Assembly: GCA_031556065.1 (NCBI GenBank)
Contig: JAVBTR010000049.1
Span: 1-27,824, forward strand
DNA length: 27,824 bases
Reading direction: 5' to 3'
DNA from: JAVBTR01 sp031556065
Lineage (GTDB): Bacteria > Bacillota > Clostridia > Christensenellales > Aristaeellaceae
Positions 1 through 6,538 of this stretch are shown here, piece by piece. A program made the translations under genes and the position numbers. Under the pieces are notes generated by a model. That model was not told where the DNA came from, did no database searches, and saw only the letters and a list, made by a program, of their open reading frames with translations. The first letter of the stretch is position 1; each line of letters starts with the position of its first letter.

Positions 1-1
1 C

Positions 2-163
2 CCGGTTTACTTATTATCGGGTGAGCTGGAACTGGACACTAACGATTTAGTGGCCGAAACCATCGAAATAATGGGCGATTGCTCTCCGCGCGAGGCAGCA
101 ATGCTTTTGGAAATGGTTCGTGCAGCCAGAAAACCTTTGCAGGATAACAGTGTAAAAGGATAG
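2..163 (+). CDS. C-terminal end of a regulator-like protein (partial, runs off left edge)
   Basis: An open frame enters from the left edge and ends at TAG 161-163, giving about 53 residues. They are acidic and helical (DLVAETIEIMGDCSPREA and AAMLLEMVRAARKPL). This style of C-terminus occurs after the HTH domain of some Firmicutes XRE-type regulators, but the DNA-binding part lies outside the window, so the family is a guess. It is followed by a Spo0E-like gene and another HTH-like gene in the same direction, which would suit a small regulatory cluster. Coding status is supported by the open frame and the helix pattern only. Confidence 0.45.
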   Translation, partial: PVYLLSGELELDTNDLVAETIEIMGDCSPREAAMLLEMVRAARKPLQDNSVKG

Positions 164-199
164 ATCAACCATTCTAAGTAGAAAGGAAGAACACCAACC

Positions 200-349
200 A
201 TGCCAACCGACAAACAATTGATGCCGGAAAACGAAAAGCTATATGAAATGATAGATCAAGGCTTGCATCTTGATTCCCCGGACATACTGGCGCAAAAGGC
301 GCTTATCGATGCAAAGGCCATTGAGGTCTGTGTTTTATCAGAACAATAG
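200..349 (+). CDS. small Spo0E-like protein (49 aa), possible aspartyl-phosphate phosphatase
   Basis: ATG at 200 follows an AGAAAGGAAGA ribosome binding site; the product is 49 residues. It has the size and pattern of the Spo0E family, two-helix proteins that remove phosphate from Spo0A-P: NEKLYEMIDQG, then the loop LHLDSPDILAQ, then a second helix. In Spo0E proteins the second helix carries S-Q-E-L-D. Here the Asp aligns (the D of KALID) but the Ser position is Lys, so the motif is degenerate and phosphatase activity is uncertain. The next gene starts 18 bases downstream, suggesting co-transcription. The family call rests on length, hydrophobic pattern and the aligned Asp, not on a database match. 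Confidence 0.45.
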   Translation: MPTDKQLMPENEKLYEMIDQGLHLDSPDILAQKALIDAKAIEVCVLSEQ

Positions 350-367
350 AGAAGGGGGCTTCCCGCC

Positions 368-640
368 ATGCATCGATATAGCCAAGAAGAAAAACGAATG
401 GCCCTTGAACGGGCCCATGAAATTGGGGTTACCGCAACCGCCAAAGAAATGAACATTGCCATTCAATCCTTATATAAGTGGCGCAATGATTTCAAAACAA
501 CCTACACAAAACCCGCAACGTCCGAACAGCCGCAAACGGATTGCTATTCCCTTGCTCAAATGGCCAAGGAAATTGAGCAGCTAAAAGAAACCACCGCCAA
601 GCTTAAAAAACTCTTAGCAGCGGTGATTGTGGATATGTAG
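368..640 (+). CDS. small HTH plus coiled-coil protein, IS3 OrfA-like
   Basis: The product is 90 residues. Residues about 4-40 (YSQEEKRMALERAHEIG... ending SLYKW) read as a helix-turn-helix of the kind found in IS3/IS911 OrfA proteins: a basic start, a glycine turn and the closing L-x-K-W. Residues about 60-85 (QMAKEIEQLKETTAKLKKLL) form a leucine-zipper-like coil, also typical of OrfA. There is no OrfB transposase after it; instead a strong terminator follows the stop directly. It may therefore be an OrfA remnant or a domesticated DNA-binding protein. It lies 18 bases after the Spo0E-like gene, with an AGAAGGGGG site upstream of its ATG. Confidence 0.55.
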   Translation: MHRYSQEEKRMALERAHEIGVTATAKEMNIAIQSLYKWRNDFKTTYTKPATSEQPQTDCYSLAQMAKEIEQLKETTAKLKKLLAAVIVDM

Positions 641-650
641 CTTGCACGTA

Positions 651-693
651 AACGCATTGCGGCCCGCCTAAATGGCGGGCCGTTCGCGTTTTT
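651..693 (+). terminator. intrinsic terminator after the 368-640 gene
   Basis: A 9-bp GC stem (CGGCCCGCC 660-668, loop TAAAT, GGCGGGCCG 674-682) is extended by AACGC 651-655 pairing with GCGTT 686-690, and the T-run 689-693 follows. It ends the plus-strand cluster and insulates it from the convergent hydrogenase operon. Confidence 0.9.
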
Positions 694-717
694 GTGGTGT
701 TTTGAGCTTCGCACTTT

Positions 718-769
718 TAAGGGCGCTGCCCTTAGACCCGTTAAAGGGATTTCATCCCTTTAAAATCCC
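718..769 (-). repeat. double-hairpin intergenic element, copy 1
   Basis: Stem TAAGGGC/GCCCTTA (718-734), linker GACCCG, stem TTAAAGGG/CCCTTTAA (741-763), then ATCCC. Read on the minus strand it starts 1-2 bases after the stop of the hydrogenase-like gene, so it would be in that mRNA's 3' end. Copies 2-4 lie at 13504, 16700 and 21284 in the same orientation. No T-run follows, so it is not a classical terminator. Confidence 0.75.
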
Positions 770-770
770 A

Positions 771-2210
771 TCATTTTTCCTTGTCCCACTTGCGGTAGGA
801 TTCCTTAATGGTCTTATCCTTGGCCTCCGAGCTGTAACGGTCAATTTCCGCCCGGCTCTTATCCCCGCCATGGGTCAGGCAGCCTGCCCCGTTTAAACAT
901 CCGCCCTGGCAGGCCATTCCTTCTAAAAAGTTTCCGCCCAGCATATTCCTCTCTGCCTTCAATAGCGCCACCCGGCATTCGTCAATCCCGGAGCAAACCA
1001 CAGGCTTCACTTCGAAATCCACTCCGTGCTCCTTGGCTGCCTGGGCAGCTGCTTCCGATAGCCCACCAGACCTGGCAAAAATCCGCCCATAATAAGACGC
1101 GTCCTCCAAGGGGGCTTCCGGCAGGGTGGAAATATCGATATCTTTGCTGTCGAACAGCGCCTGCAATTCTTCAAAGGTGATCACGCTATCCACAAAATGC
1201 CGCACACTGTCCTTTTGCAGCTCTTCCTTTTTGGCCGTGCAGGGGCCAATAAACACCACCTTACAGTCGGGCTCTTTTTCCTTTAAATGCTTGCCCATGG
1301 TGGCCATAGGCGAAAGATTGTGGGAAATATACGGTACCATCTTCGGGAACTTGGTTTCAATATACTGTACGAAGGCTGGGCAGCAGGAGGAGGTGATCAT
1401 CCCCTTTTGCACCAGCTCCGCCGCTTCATCATAGGCCACAATGTCCGCAGCCCAAGCAGCCTCGATCACTGAATGGAAGCCCAATTCCTTAAGCCCGGTA
1501 ACCACTTGTCCCAGCTTTGCGTAAGTAAACTGGCTGGCGATAGACGGCGCTACCACCGCGTATACTTTAAACTTCGTGTTCTCCATGCTGGTTTGGATCA
1601 TTTCGATCACGTCCACAATAAAAGACCTGTCCATAATAGCGCCCCAGGGGCAGGTATAGACGCAGGCACCACAAGCGATGCACTTGTCATAATCGATCAT
1701 GGCTGCTTTGTTTTCGTCCATGGAGATAGCCTTGACCTTGCAGGCCCGTTCACAAGGGCGAATGTTATCGGTAATAGCGCTGTAGGGGCAAACCTTAGCG
1801 CAGGCACCGCATTCCACGCATTTGCTTTTATCGATATGGGCTTTTTGCTGGTTATCAAAGCTGATGGCGCCCCGCTTGCACACATCGGAGCAGCGGTGAG
1901 CCAGGCACCCACGGCAGGCGGGGGATACATCATAGCCGCCCATGGGGCATTCATCGCAGGCGATGTCGATAACCTCGATAGCGCGCTGCTTTTTATAGTT
2001 GTGGCTTACCGCAATGCGAATCCGCTCAGACAAGATAGCCCGCTCTTTGTACACGCAGCAGCGCATGGTGGGAATCTTACCGGGGGAAATCTGCTTGGGA
2101 ATCTGCCGAAGATTTTCAACCAGGGTGCCCTTCCATTCGTGCCGGGCCACTTCCCTTAACACCTTGTATTTAAGATATTGCACCTTGGTGTCGAACTTTT
2201 GTACTGCCAT
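771..2210 (-). CDS. [FeFe] hydrogenase-like iron-sulfur protein (group B-like, monomeric)
   Basis: The product is 479 residues. The N-terminal half is cysteine-rich: a cluster region at about 85-111 (CDECP...CRGC...CSDVC) and two ferredoxin-type CxxCxxCxxxCP motifs at about 131-141 and 177-187. The C-terminal half has the three H-cluster signatures: SSCCPAF at 274-280, IGPCTAKKEE at 321-330 and EGMACQGGCLNGAG at 430-443, so all four H-cluster cysteines and the proton-relay Cys are present. The second motif has Gly where classical enzymes have Met (MPC). Together with the long multi-cluster N-terminus this resembles the poorly characterised monomeric group B enzymes of Clostridia. Expected role: cytosolic proton reduction or H2 oxidation using ferredoxin electrons. 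It is last in a five-gene operon, with ATG 3 bases after the previous stop and GGAGG inside that gene. No maturases (HydE/F/G) are in the window. Confidence 0.85.
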   Translation of the reverse strand: MAVQKFDTKVQYLKYKVLREVARHEWKGTLVENLRQIPKQISPGKIPTMRCCVYKERAILSERIRIAVSHNYKKQRAIEVIDIACDECPMGGYDVSPACRGCLAHRCSDVCKRGAISFDNQQKAHIDKSKCVECGACAKVCPYSAITDNIRPCERACKVKAISMDENKAAMIDYDKCIACGACVYTCPWGAIMDRSFIVDVIEMIQTSMENTKFKVYAVVAPSIASQFTYAKLGQVVTGLKELGFHSVIEAAWAADIVAYDEAAELVQKGMITSSCCPAFVQYIETKFPKMVPYISHNLSPMATMGKHLKEKEPDCKVVFIGPCTAKKEELQKDSVRHFVDSVITFEELQALFDSKDIDISTLPEAPLEDASYYGRIFARSGGLSEAAAQAAKEHGVDFEVKPVVCSGIDECRVALLKAERNMLGGNFLEGMACQGGCLNGAGCLTHGGDKSRAEIDRYSSEAKDKTIKESYRKWDKEK

Positions 2211-2213
2211 CTG

Positions 2214-2921
2214 TTACCACGTCCTCCCAAACCCTGAAATATACCAATTTTCGTTTTGCAGTTTGTATTCCGCGTTTTCAACCACCCGCTCCTTGGAAGG
2301 AACGGCAGTAAAATTATGATGCTTGCGTTTGGGCTCCAGGGTATACCGGGTGCAATACCGTTTGATCTTGCTGCCCACATTGCCCTCGATGGTGGTTAAT
2401 TCCCACACCCCATCGGAAATTTCCCGCACGGTTTCTACAATGCCCGTATGGTATGAGGCGCCTCCGCCGATCTTGCCATAGATAATCTGGTACCCGGGCT
2501 TGGGAATGGTTACCAGCCGCTCTGCCAGGGAATACCCGTTGCGTACCCGCATAATGTTCACTTCGTACATTAAAAACATATCGGGAATGCTTTCAATGGG
2601 TTCATATTTCATGTCGGCAGTATTCACATTGCCGGCCACATAGCTTTCGATCTGCGCTTCTTTGATCATGGGCACCCCGGCCTGATTGGCTAACCAGGTT
2701 GTAAACGCACCGCACCATTCGATCTTGGTTTTATCCCCGTAATACCATTTGGTGTATTCGTTGGATTTTTCCAGCCTTTTTCCCCCATGCTTTTCCAGCT
2801 GCTCCTGAGCCAGCGTGATCATCTGCTGAATTTCGGGAGGCGGGGTTTCTTCTTCCCCAAGGGCGGGCAAATAAGCGCACATGAAGGCGCAGCACAGAAC
2901 CAACGCAAGTAATTTTTTCAT
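2214..2921 (-). CDS. exported CHAP-type amidase/peptidase-like protein
   Basis: The product is 235 residues. A signal peptide is visible (MKKLLALVLCCAFMCAYLPALG, cleavage near residue 21). The mature part carries the NlpC/P60-CHAP pattern: catalytic-type Cys70 in EWCGAFTTWLANQAGVP, His158 in SYHTGIVE, and a polar residue near IEGNVG (about 178-183). CHAP proteins usually cut peptidoglycan cross-bridges or stem peptides outside the membrane, so a wall-remodelling role is likely but unproven. The ATG is preceded by AAGGAGG overlapping the stop of the upstream acetyltransferase gene, so the two are translated in close succession. No wall-anchoring domain is seen. Confidence 0.75.
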   Translation of the reverse strand: MKKLLALVLCCAFMCAYLPALGEEETPPPEIQQMITLAQEQLEKHGGKRLEKSNEYTKWYYGDKTKIEWCGAFTTWLANQAGVPMIKEAQIESYVAGNVNTADMKYEPIESIPDMFLMYEVNIMRVRNGYSLAERLVTIPKPGYQIIYGKIGGGASYHTGIVETVREISDGVWELTTIEGNVGSKIKRYCTRYTLEPKRKHHNFTAVPSKERVVENAEYKLQNENWYISGFGRTW

Positions 2922-2930
2922 AGTGCCTCC

Positions 2931-3494
2931 TTAATCAAAACGCACCTGGCCCATTAAAAAGGGCGGCAAAAGCTGCTTGTAGGCATCCCGAACCATTTCC
3001 TTAAGCGCTTGCTCGCCCGGGAGCGGGTTCCCGTTTAAGGGCTGCGCCATCAGCATCATGGGTACGCCGAAAATATGGTAGGAGATCGATTCGTAAGCAT
3101 CATAACCCGAACGGTTATAAAATGCAATACGCTTAGCACGAAATACCTTTTCGGCCTCGCATTGCGCCAAATGGGGCCATTCCACTTCAACGATCAGACA
3201 GCTGCTATCTCTTTGGTACTGCTCCTTCAGCTCTTTCAGCAGCATGGAGCCATACCCCTTGCCACGGCTATTTTCGGCCACAGCCAGATGGGTAATCAGC
3301 ACGCCGCCGCGTCCGGCGCACAGGGCATAAGCCGCGGCAGGCAAGTCTTCTGTGTCCATGCCATAGGCTTTAAGCGCCCCTGTTTTAATTTGCTTTCCAA
3401 GGCTATGCTTTGGCGGCCTCTCGTTACGCGGGAAATCCCTGCGCATTCTTTCGTATAAAGCATCAAACTCCCCAAGGGGCCAATCCCGTAACAT
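2931..3494 (-). CDS. GNAT-family N-acetyltransferase
   Basis: The product is 187 residues. The acetyl-CoA binding motif A is clear: strand GGVLITHLAVAE followed by the pyrophosphate loop NSRGKGYGSMLLKELK (about 75-90, the R/Q-x-x-G-x-G/A pattern). A later strand (LIVEVEWP) and AFYNRSGY (motif B region) complete the fold. The substrate cannot be read. The N-terminal stretch FPRNERPPKHSL recurs in Clostridia GNAT proteins of unknown substrate. The ATG follows AAGGAG at 6 bases, and that site contains the stop codon of the upstream helicase gene. It is third in the operon; no functional link to the helicase or hydrogenase is evident. Confidence 0.85.
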   Translation of the reverse strand: MLRDWPLGEFDALYERMRRDFPRNERPPKHSLGKQIKTGALKAYGMDTEDLPAAAYALCAGRGGVLITHLAVAENSRGKGYGSMLLKELKEQYQRDSSCLIVEVEWPHLAQCEAEKVFRAKRIAFYNRSGYDAYESISYHIFGVPMMLMAQPLNGNPLPGEQALKEMVRDAYKQLLPPFLMGQVRFD

Positions 3495-3504
3495 TTTTTA
3501 CTCC

Positions 3505-4677
3505 TTACGCGTTTTCGAAAACGGCTTCCCCGTCTTCCTTTACCAATGTGCCCATGTCATCGAAATGCAGGTTCACAGGCTTGGTGATCAGGTATTTTAG
3601 AATTTCGTCCATCCGAACGCTTTCTTGGAAGGTCACCAGGGAAAAGGAAACCCCCTGCCGCTTGGCGCGGCCGGTTCTTCCGATCCGGTGGAGGTAATAT
3701 TCGTTTTCGTTGGGCAGATCGTAGTTGATAACCGCCTCCACATCTTCCACGTCAATGCCCCGGGCCGCCACGTCCGTGGCCACTAATATATTAAACTTGG
3801 CTTTTCTGTAAGCCTGCATGACCTGGTTGCGAACCGCCTGCTTAATATCCCCGTGCAAACAATCGCAGGAATAGCCTTCCTTTTGAAGCCGCTTGCACAG
3901 CCTGTCCGCCATGGATTTGGTATTGGTAAACACCATAACCCTTGAAAAGGCGTCTGCGTCCAACAAATACAGCAAATCCTCGTATTTTCTCTCCCGAACA
4001 GAGGAAATAACATACTGGGTAATATTGGGCCGGTTTTCTTTGGTGGCCGGTACAATGATCTCCAACGGTTCTTGCTGGAACTTCCAGGCAATGGTCATTA
4101 CATCCTGGTTGGTGGTAGCGGAAAACATGACCAGCTGCCTTTGGGGCGGCGCAGCCTCGATAATTTTTGTCACATCTTTTACAAAGCCCATTTTCAGCAT
4201 TTCGTCCGCTTCATCCAGCACCATGGTATGCACATGGCTTAATTTGACCGTGCCACGCTGAATATGGTCCAGCATTCGCCCGGGGGTGGCTACCAGAATC
4301 TGGGGGTTGCGTTTTAGCTGGCTTAATTGCTTGGTAATAGGCTGGCCCCCATAAAGCACGGCGATCCGCACCTGGGGAATAAACACCGCCAGCTCTTCCA
4401 ATTCTTTGGCGATTTGCAAGGCCAGTTCGCGGGTAGGGCAAAGAACCACTTCCTGCACCCGGGTGTCTTTTAAATTAATGTATTCCAGCATAGGAATACC
4501 AAAGGCGCAGGTTTTGCCTGTGCCGGTGGGGGCGATGGCGATAATGTCCCGGCCAGCCATCATTTCCGGTATGGTTTTCGCCTGCACGGCGGTCACCGTT
4601 GAAAAGCCCATCTTTCCAACAGCCTTAAGGACCTCTTCAGAAAGATCCATTTGTTCAAACGAGGTTATTTCCGACAA
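3505..4677 (-). CDS. DEAD-box ATP-dependent RNA helicase
   Basis: The product is 390 residues, read from a TTG start with AAGGAG 8 bases upstream; no in-frame ATG has a comparable site. All core motifs are present: Q-motif around FEQMDLSEEV and Q32, motif I APTGTGKT (49-56), Ia PTRELALQ, Ib TPGRMLDH, II DEAD (155-158), III SAT (186-188), V TDVAARGID and VI HRIGRTGR. The protein ends soon after the second RecA-like domain, with only a short acidic tail. It thus lacks the long basic RNA-binding extension of CshA or DbpA proteins and is a core-only helicase. It probably acts in ribosome assembly or mRNA turnover. It starts 18 bases after the TSCPD gene and lies upstream of the acetyltransferase gene. 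Confidence 0.95.
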   Translation of the reverse strand: MSEITSFEQMDLSEEVLKAVGKMGFSTVTAVQAKTIPEMMAGRDIIAIAPTGTGKTCAFGIPMLEYINLKDTRVQEVVLCPTRELALQIAKELEELAVFIPQVRIAVLYGGQPITKQLSQLKRNPQILVATPGRMLDHIQRGTVKLSHVHTMVLDEADEMLKMGFVKDVTKIIEAAPPQRQLVMFSATTNQDVMTIAWKFQQEPLEIIVPATKENRPNITQYVISSVRERKYEDLLYLLDADAFSRVMVFTNTKSMADRLCKRLQKEGYSCDCLHGDIKQAVRNQVMQAYRKAKFNILVATDVAARGIDVEDVEAVINYDLPNENEYYLHRIGRTGRAKRQGVSFSLVTFQESVRMDEILKYLITKPVNLHFDDMGTLVKEDGEAVFENA

Positions 4678-4695
4678 TGTTTTAGCTCCTTTGAA

Positions 4696-4935
4696 TTAAT
4701 CGTGGTAAGCCATAATGGCCTTGGCAAGCTGATCCGGGCAGGAAGTATCGCCCTGGCAGGGGGTCCCCAGCAGTTTTTGAGCTACTTCATCGGCTTTTTG
4801 GCCGATAATCATGCGGGAAAGCCCTCCGGTGTTGCCCATGCAGCCTTTTGTGAAACGGCACTGTGTAATGATGCCGCCGATAATCTCCAGTTCCACCTGT
4901 GTGGCACAGGTGCCTTTCATGCGATAAGTAAACAA
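4696..4935 (-). CDS. TSCPD domain protein (TIGR03905-like)
   Basis: The product is 79 residues. It carries the family hallmarks: an MxTYxxKGTC-like start (FTYRMKGTC), CRFTKGCMGNTGG in the middle, CQGDTSCPDQLAKAI at the end, and spaced cysteines that probably bind metal. The function is unknown; related C-terminal domains occur on vitamin B12-dependent ribonucleotide reductase. A longer reading from ATG 4950 exists, but that ATG lacks a ribosome binding site. A GGAGG lying inside that extension sits 8 bases before TTG 4935, and a start there matches the usual family N-terminus. It is the first gene of the minus-strand operon that runs to the hydrogenase-like gene. Confidence 0.85.
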   Translation of the reverse strand: MFTYRMKGTCATQVELEIIGGIITQCRFTKGCMGNTGGLSRMIIGQKADEVAQKLLGTPCQGDTSCPDQLAKAIMAYHD

Positions 4936-5061
4936 CGATCGCGCCTCCATATAATTTGTTCAACTTTCTATTATTCGGCCTTGAACATTACTTTTCCTGC
5001 ATGACGTACGCTTTTTGCCCTGGTTCATATTATGGTAAATAGATAAGGGGTGAGGGCGGGA

Positions 5062-5889
5062 ATGGAAGGCAACATTTGGATTGCGGCAGGGGAAAAGGGG
5101 CTACTCCCGGCCATTAGGGCGCTTGATCTGCCCGATGCTCATCTTCTGGCTGTGGGGCAGGATCAGCTTTTTTGCTTTAGCCGCCAAAAAGGGGAAGTGC
5201 TTTATGTGCAAAAAGAAAGGTGGCTTTCTTCCGCACCGGGGCTGGAAGCCATGTGCATTTCACAAAATGGCCGGTTTTTGTACCAGCTTAGCGGTGAAGC
5301 GGATACCCTGCTGTGCGTGGACGTTAAAACCGCCCAGCCGCTGTTTTCCGTTAAATGCGGCTGCTATCCTCAGGATTTGAGCCTGCATCCGGCCTATTCC
5401 CTGATTGCTGCCGCTACGGGGGCCGCGGGGGAAATCAAGGTGTTTAAAACCCCGGACCTGACACCCCATTCAACCTACCGTGTGCCCGGTATTGCCGCAA
5501 GGGTGGCTTTCGCGAAAACCGGGCTTGTTTTTTTGTCCGCGGTGGAAAAGGGCGATGTACATACCATGCTGGGGTTAATCCGCCATGGCTCCAGCTCCTT
5601 TGAAGAGCTGGCTTTGTATAAAGGGCTTCCGGGCAGCCTTTGCATTTTGCCGGATGGGACGGTGGTTCTGTCTGTCTGGGGGCAACTGATACGGGTGCGG
5701 CTACGGCCTTATAAAGTATTGTTTTCAAAGCCCGTGGAGGGGCTTATAACCCACATCGCCCAGGATAGCGGAGAACTGCTGTTAACAGACAGCGCCCTGG
5801 GGCAAGTATCGCTGATGCCCCTTAACCAGTCAAGGCAAATGCTTCCCTTATACCAGGGAGATTGGGTTTACGGTGTTTTTGGAGAATAA
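5062..5889 (+). CDS. beta-propeller-like protein (YncE/lactonase-like repeats)
   Basis: The product is 275 residues from ATG 5062. A GTG at 5050 would extend it by four residues, but the AAGGGG element at 5045-5050 is correctly spaced only for 5062. The sequence is a series of short beta-strand repeats with the recurrent pattern hydrophobic-S-x-N-G-R/D-x-L-Y (GLEAMCISQNGRFLYQLSG, GCYPQDLSLHPAYSLIAAAT, GSLCILPDGTVVLSVWG), as in YncE or 6-phosphogluconolactonase-type propellers. There is no signal peptide or membrane segment, so it is probably cytosolic. No catalytic residues can be assigned and the ligand is unknown. It is divergent from the TSCPD operon and followed 53 bases later by a DUF378 gene. 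Confidence 0.6.
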   Translation: MEGNIWIAAGEKGLLPAIRALDLPDAHLLAVGQDQLFCFSRQKGEVLYVQKERWLSSAPGLEAMCISQNGRFLYQLSGEADTLLCVDVKTAQPLFSVKCGCYPQDLSLHPAYSLIAAATGAAGEIKVFKTPDLTPHSTYRVPGIAARVAFAKTGLVFLSAVEKGDVHTMLGLIRHGSSSFEELALYKGLPGSLCILPDGTVVLSVWGQLIRVRLRPYKVLFSKPVEGLITHIAQDSGELLLTDSALGQVSLMPLNQSRQMLPLYQGDWVYGVFGE

Positions 5890-5942
5890 AGGGATGGTGC
5901 GGTGGTTATCCTATGGCTAAAACCTAAAGGAGGACAACAAGG

Positions 5943-6149
5943 ATGATGGATCGCATTGCGCTGGTGCTGGTAATACTGGGGGCCCTTAACTGGGCGGCGG
6001 TGGGTATTTTCCAATTTGACGCGGTGGCGTATTTCTTTCAAGGGCAGGGTTCCCTTGTGAGCCGGATCATTTATACGGTGATCGGCGCCGCGGGGCTGTG
6101 GTGCATTACATTGCTGGTGAAAGACCGGGAAACAAGGGAAGAAAAATAG
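5943..6149 (+). CDS. DUF378 small membrane protein
   Basis: The product is 68 residues with two membrane segments: MDRIALVLVILGALNWAAVG (about 2-21) and SRIIYTVIGAAGLWCITLLV (about 40-59). It ends in a charged tail. The ALNWAAVGIF motif near the end of helix 1 is characteristic of DUF378 (YuzA-like) proteins, whose role is unknown. A strong AAAGGAGG lies 9 bases upstream of the first of two adjacent ATGs. The gene is immediately followed by the multi-hairpin element, the first stem of which begins 7 bases after the stop. Confidence 0.85.
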   Translation: MMDRIALVLVILGALNWAAVGIFQFDAVAYFFQGQGSLVSRIIYTVIGAAGLWCITLLVKDRETREEK

Positions 6150-6155
6150 GGGATT

Positions 6156-6419
6156 TTCAAGGGTGGTAACCCTTGAATCAGCGCGTCGACAAAGTCGACG
6201 CTTTCGTGCGACACAGGTGTCGCACGAGGGATTTCCCTCACTGCACTGTAAAATCTTCGGTTTTACGGTCGTGTGTTCGGGCCAGGTAGGAAATTCTACG
6301 AAATTCCACCGAAAATCGCCGCACATGTCGCCGATTTCGGAATGAAAATCGGAGGGTTTGACCCTCCGATACCTCCCGGGGTTTGTTGATGGTCTGTTTC
6401 AAGGGTGGTAACCCTTGAA
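6156..6419 (+). repeat. multi-hairpin intergenic element, long copy
   Basis: This gene-free 390-base stretch is almost entirely stem-loops. They are TTCAAGGGT/ACCCTTGAA (6156-6177), GCGTCGAC/GTCGACGC (6183-6201), CGTGCGACAC/GTGTCGCACG (6205-6226), GAGGG/CCCTC (6226-6239), a 10-bp stem 6246-6268, GGAA-TT/AA-TTCC (6289-6307), 6309-6340 and ATCGGAGGG/CCCTCCGAT (6348-6370). The first hairpin then recurs, with the same loop, at 6398-6419. The core 6226-6318 is shared with the inverted copy at 16848-16936. Stems are conserved by paired changes, so a structured RNA or a folded mobile repeat is likely. The family is not identified. Confidence 0.8.
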
Positions 6420-6477
6420 TGGGGAAGGGGTTTGTTAAGGTAGACTTATATTTTAGGTTATTGAAACCATTGTCGTA

Positions 6478-6496
6478 TATGTCACTGATCGGAGAA
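6478..6496 (+). repeat. 19-bp fragment identical to the IS1182-like remnant
   Basis: TATGTCACTGATCGGAGAA is identical to the minus strand at 13353-13371, inside the decayed transposase region. In both places one frame reads MSLIGE. The two copies lie on opposite sides of the RiPP cassette and in opposite orientation, so this looks like a last trace of a second insertion-sequence copy. Confidence 0.5.
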
Positions 6497-6538
6497 AACC
6501 TGGAGTAGTACAATATATGTGTGCGGGAGCGAAATACC

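Noticed and set aside
1473..2159. 228-aa open frame opposite the hydrogenase-like gene
   Set aside because: It is antisense to a gene with complete cofactor motifs, is rich in H/A/G of the kind produced by reading a coding strand backwards, and has no ribosome binding site.
6156..6419. CRISPR array in the hairpin-rich stretch
   Set aside because: Repeats are not regularly spaced, hairpins differ in sequence, and no cas genes are near.
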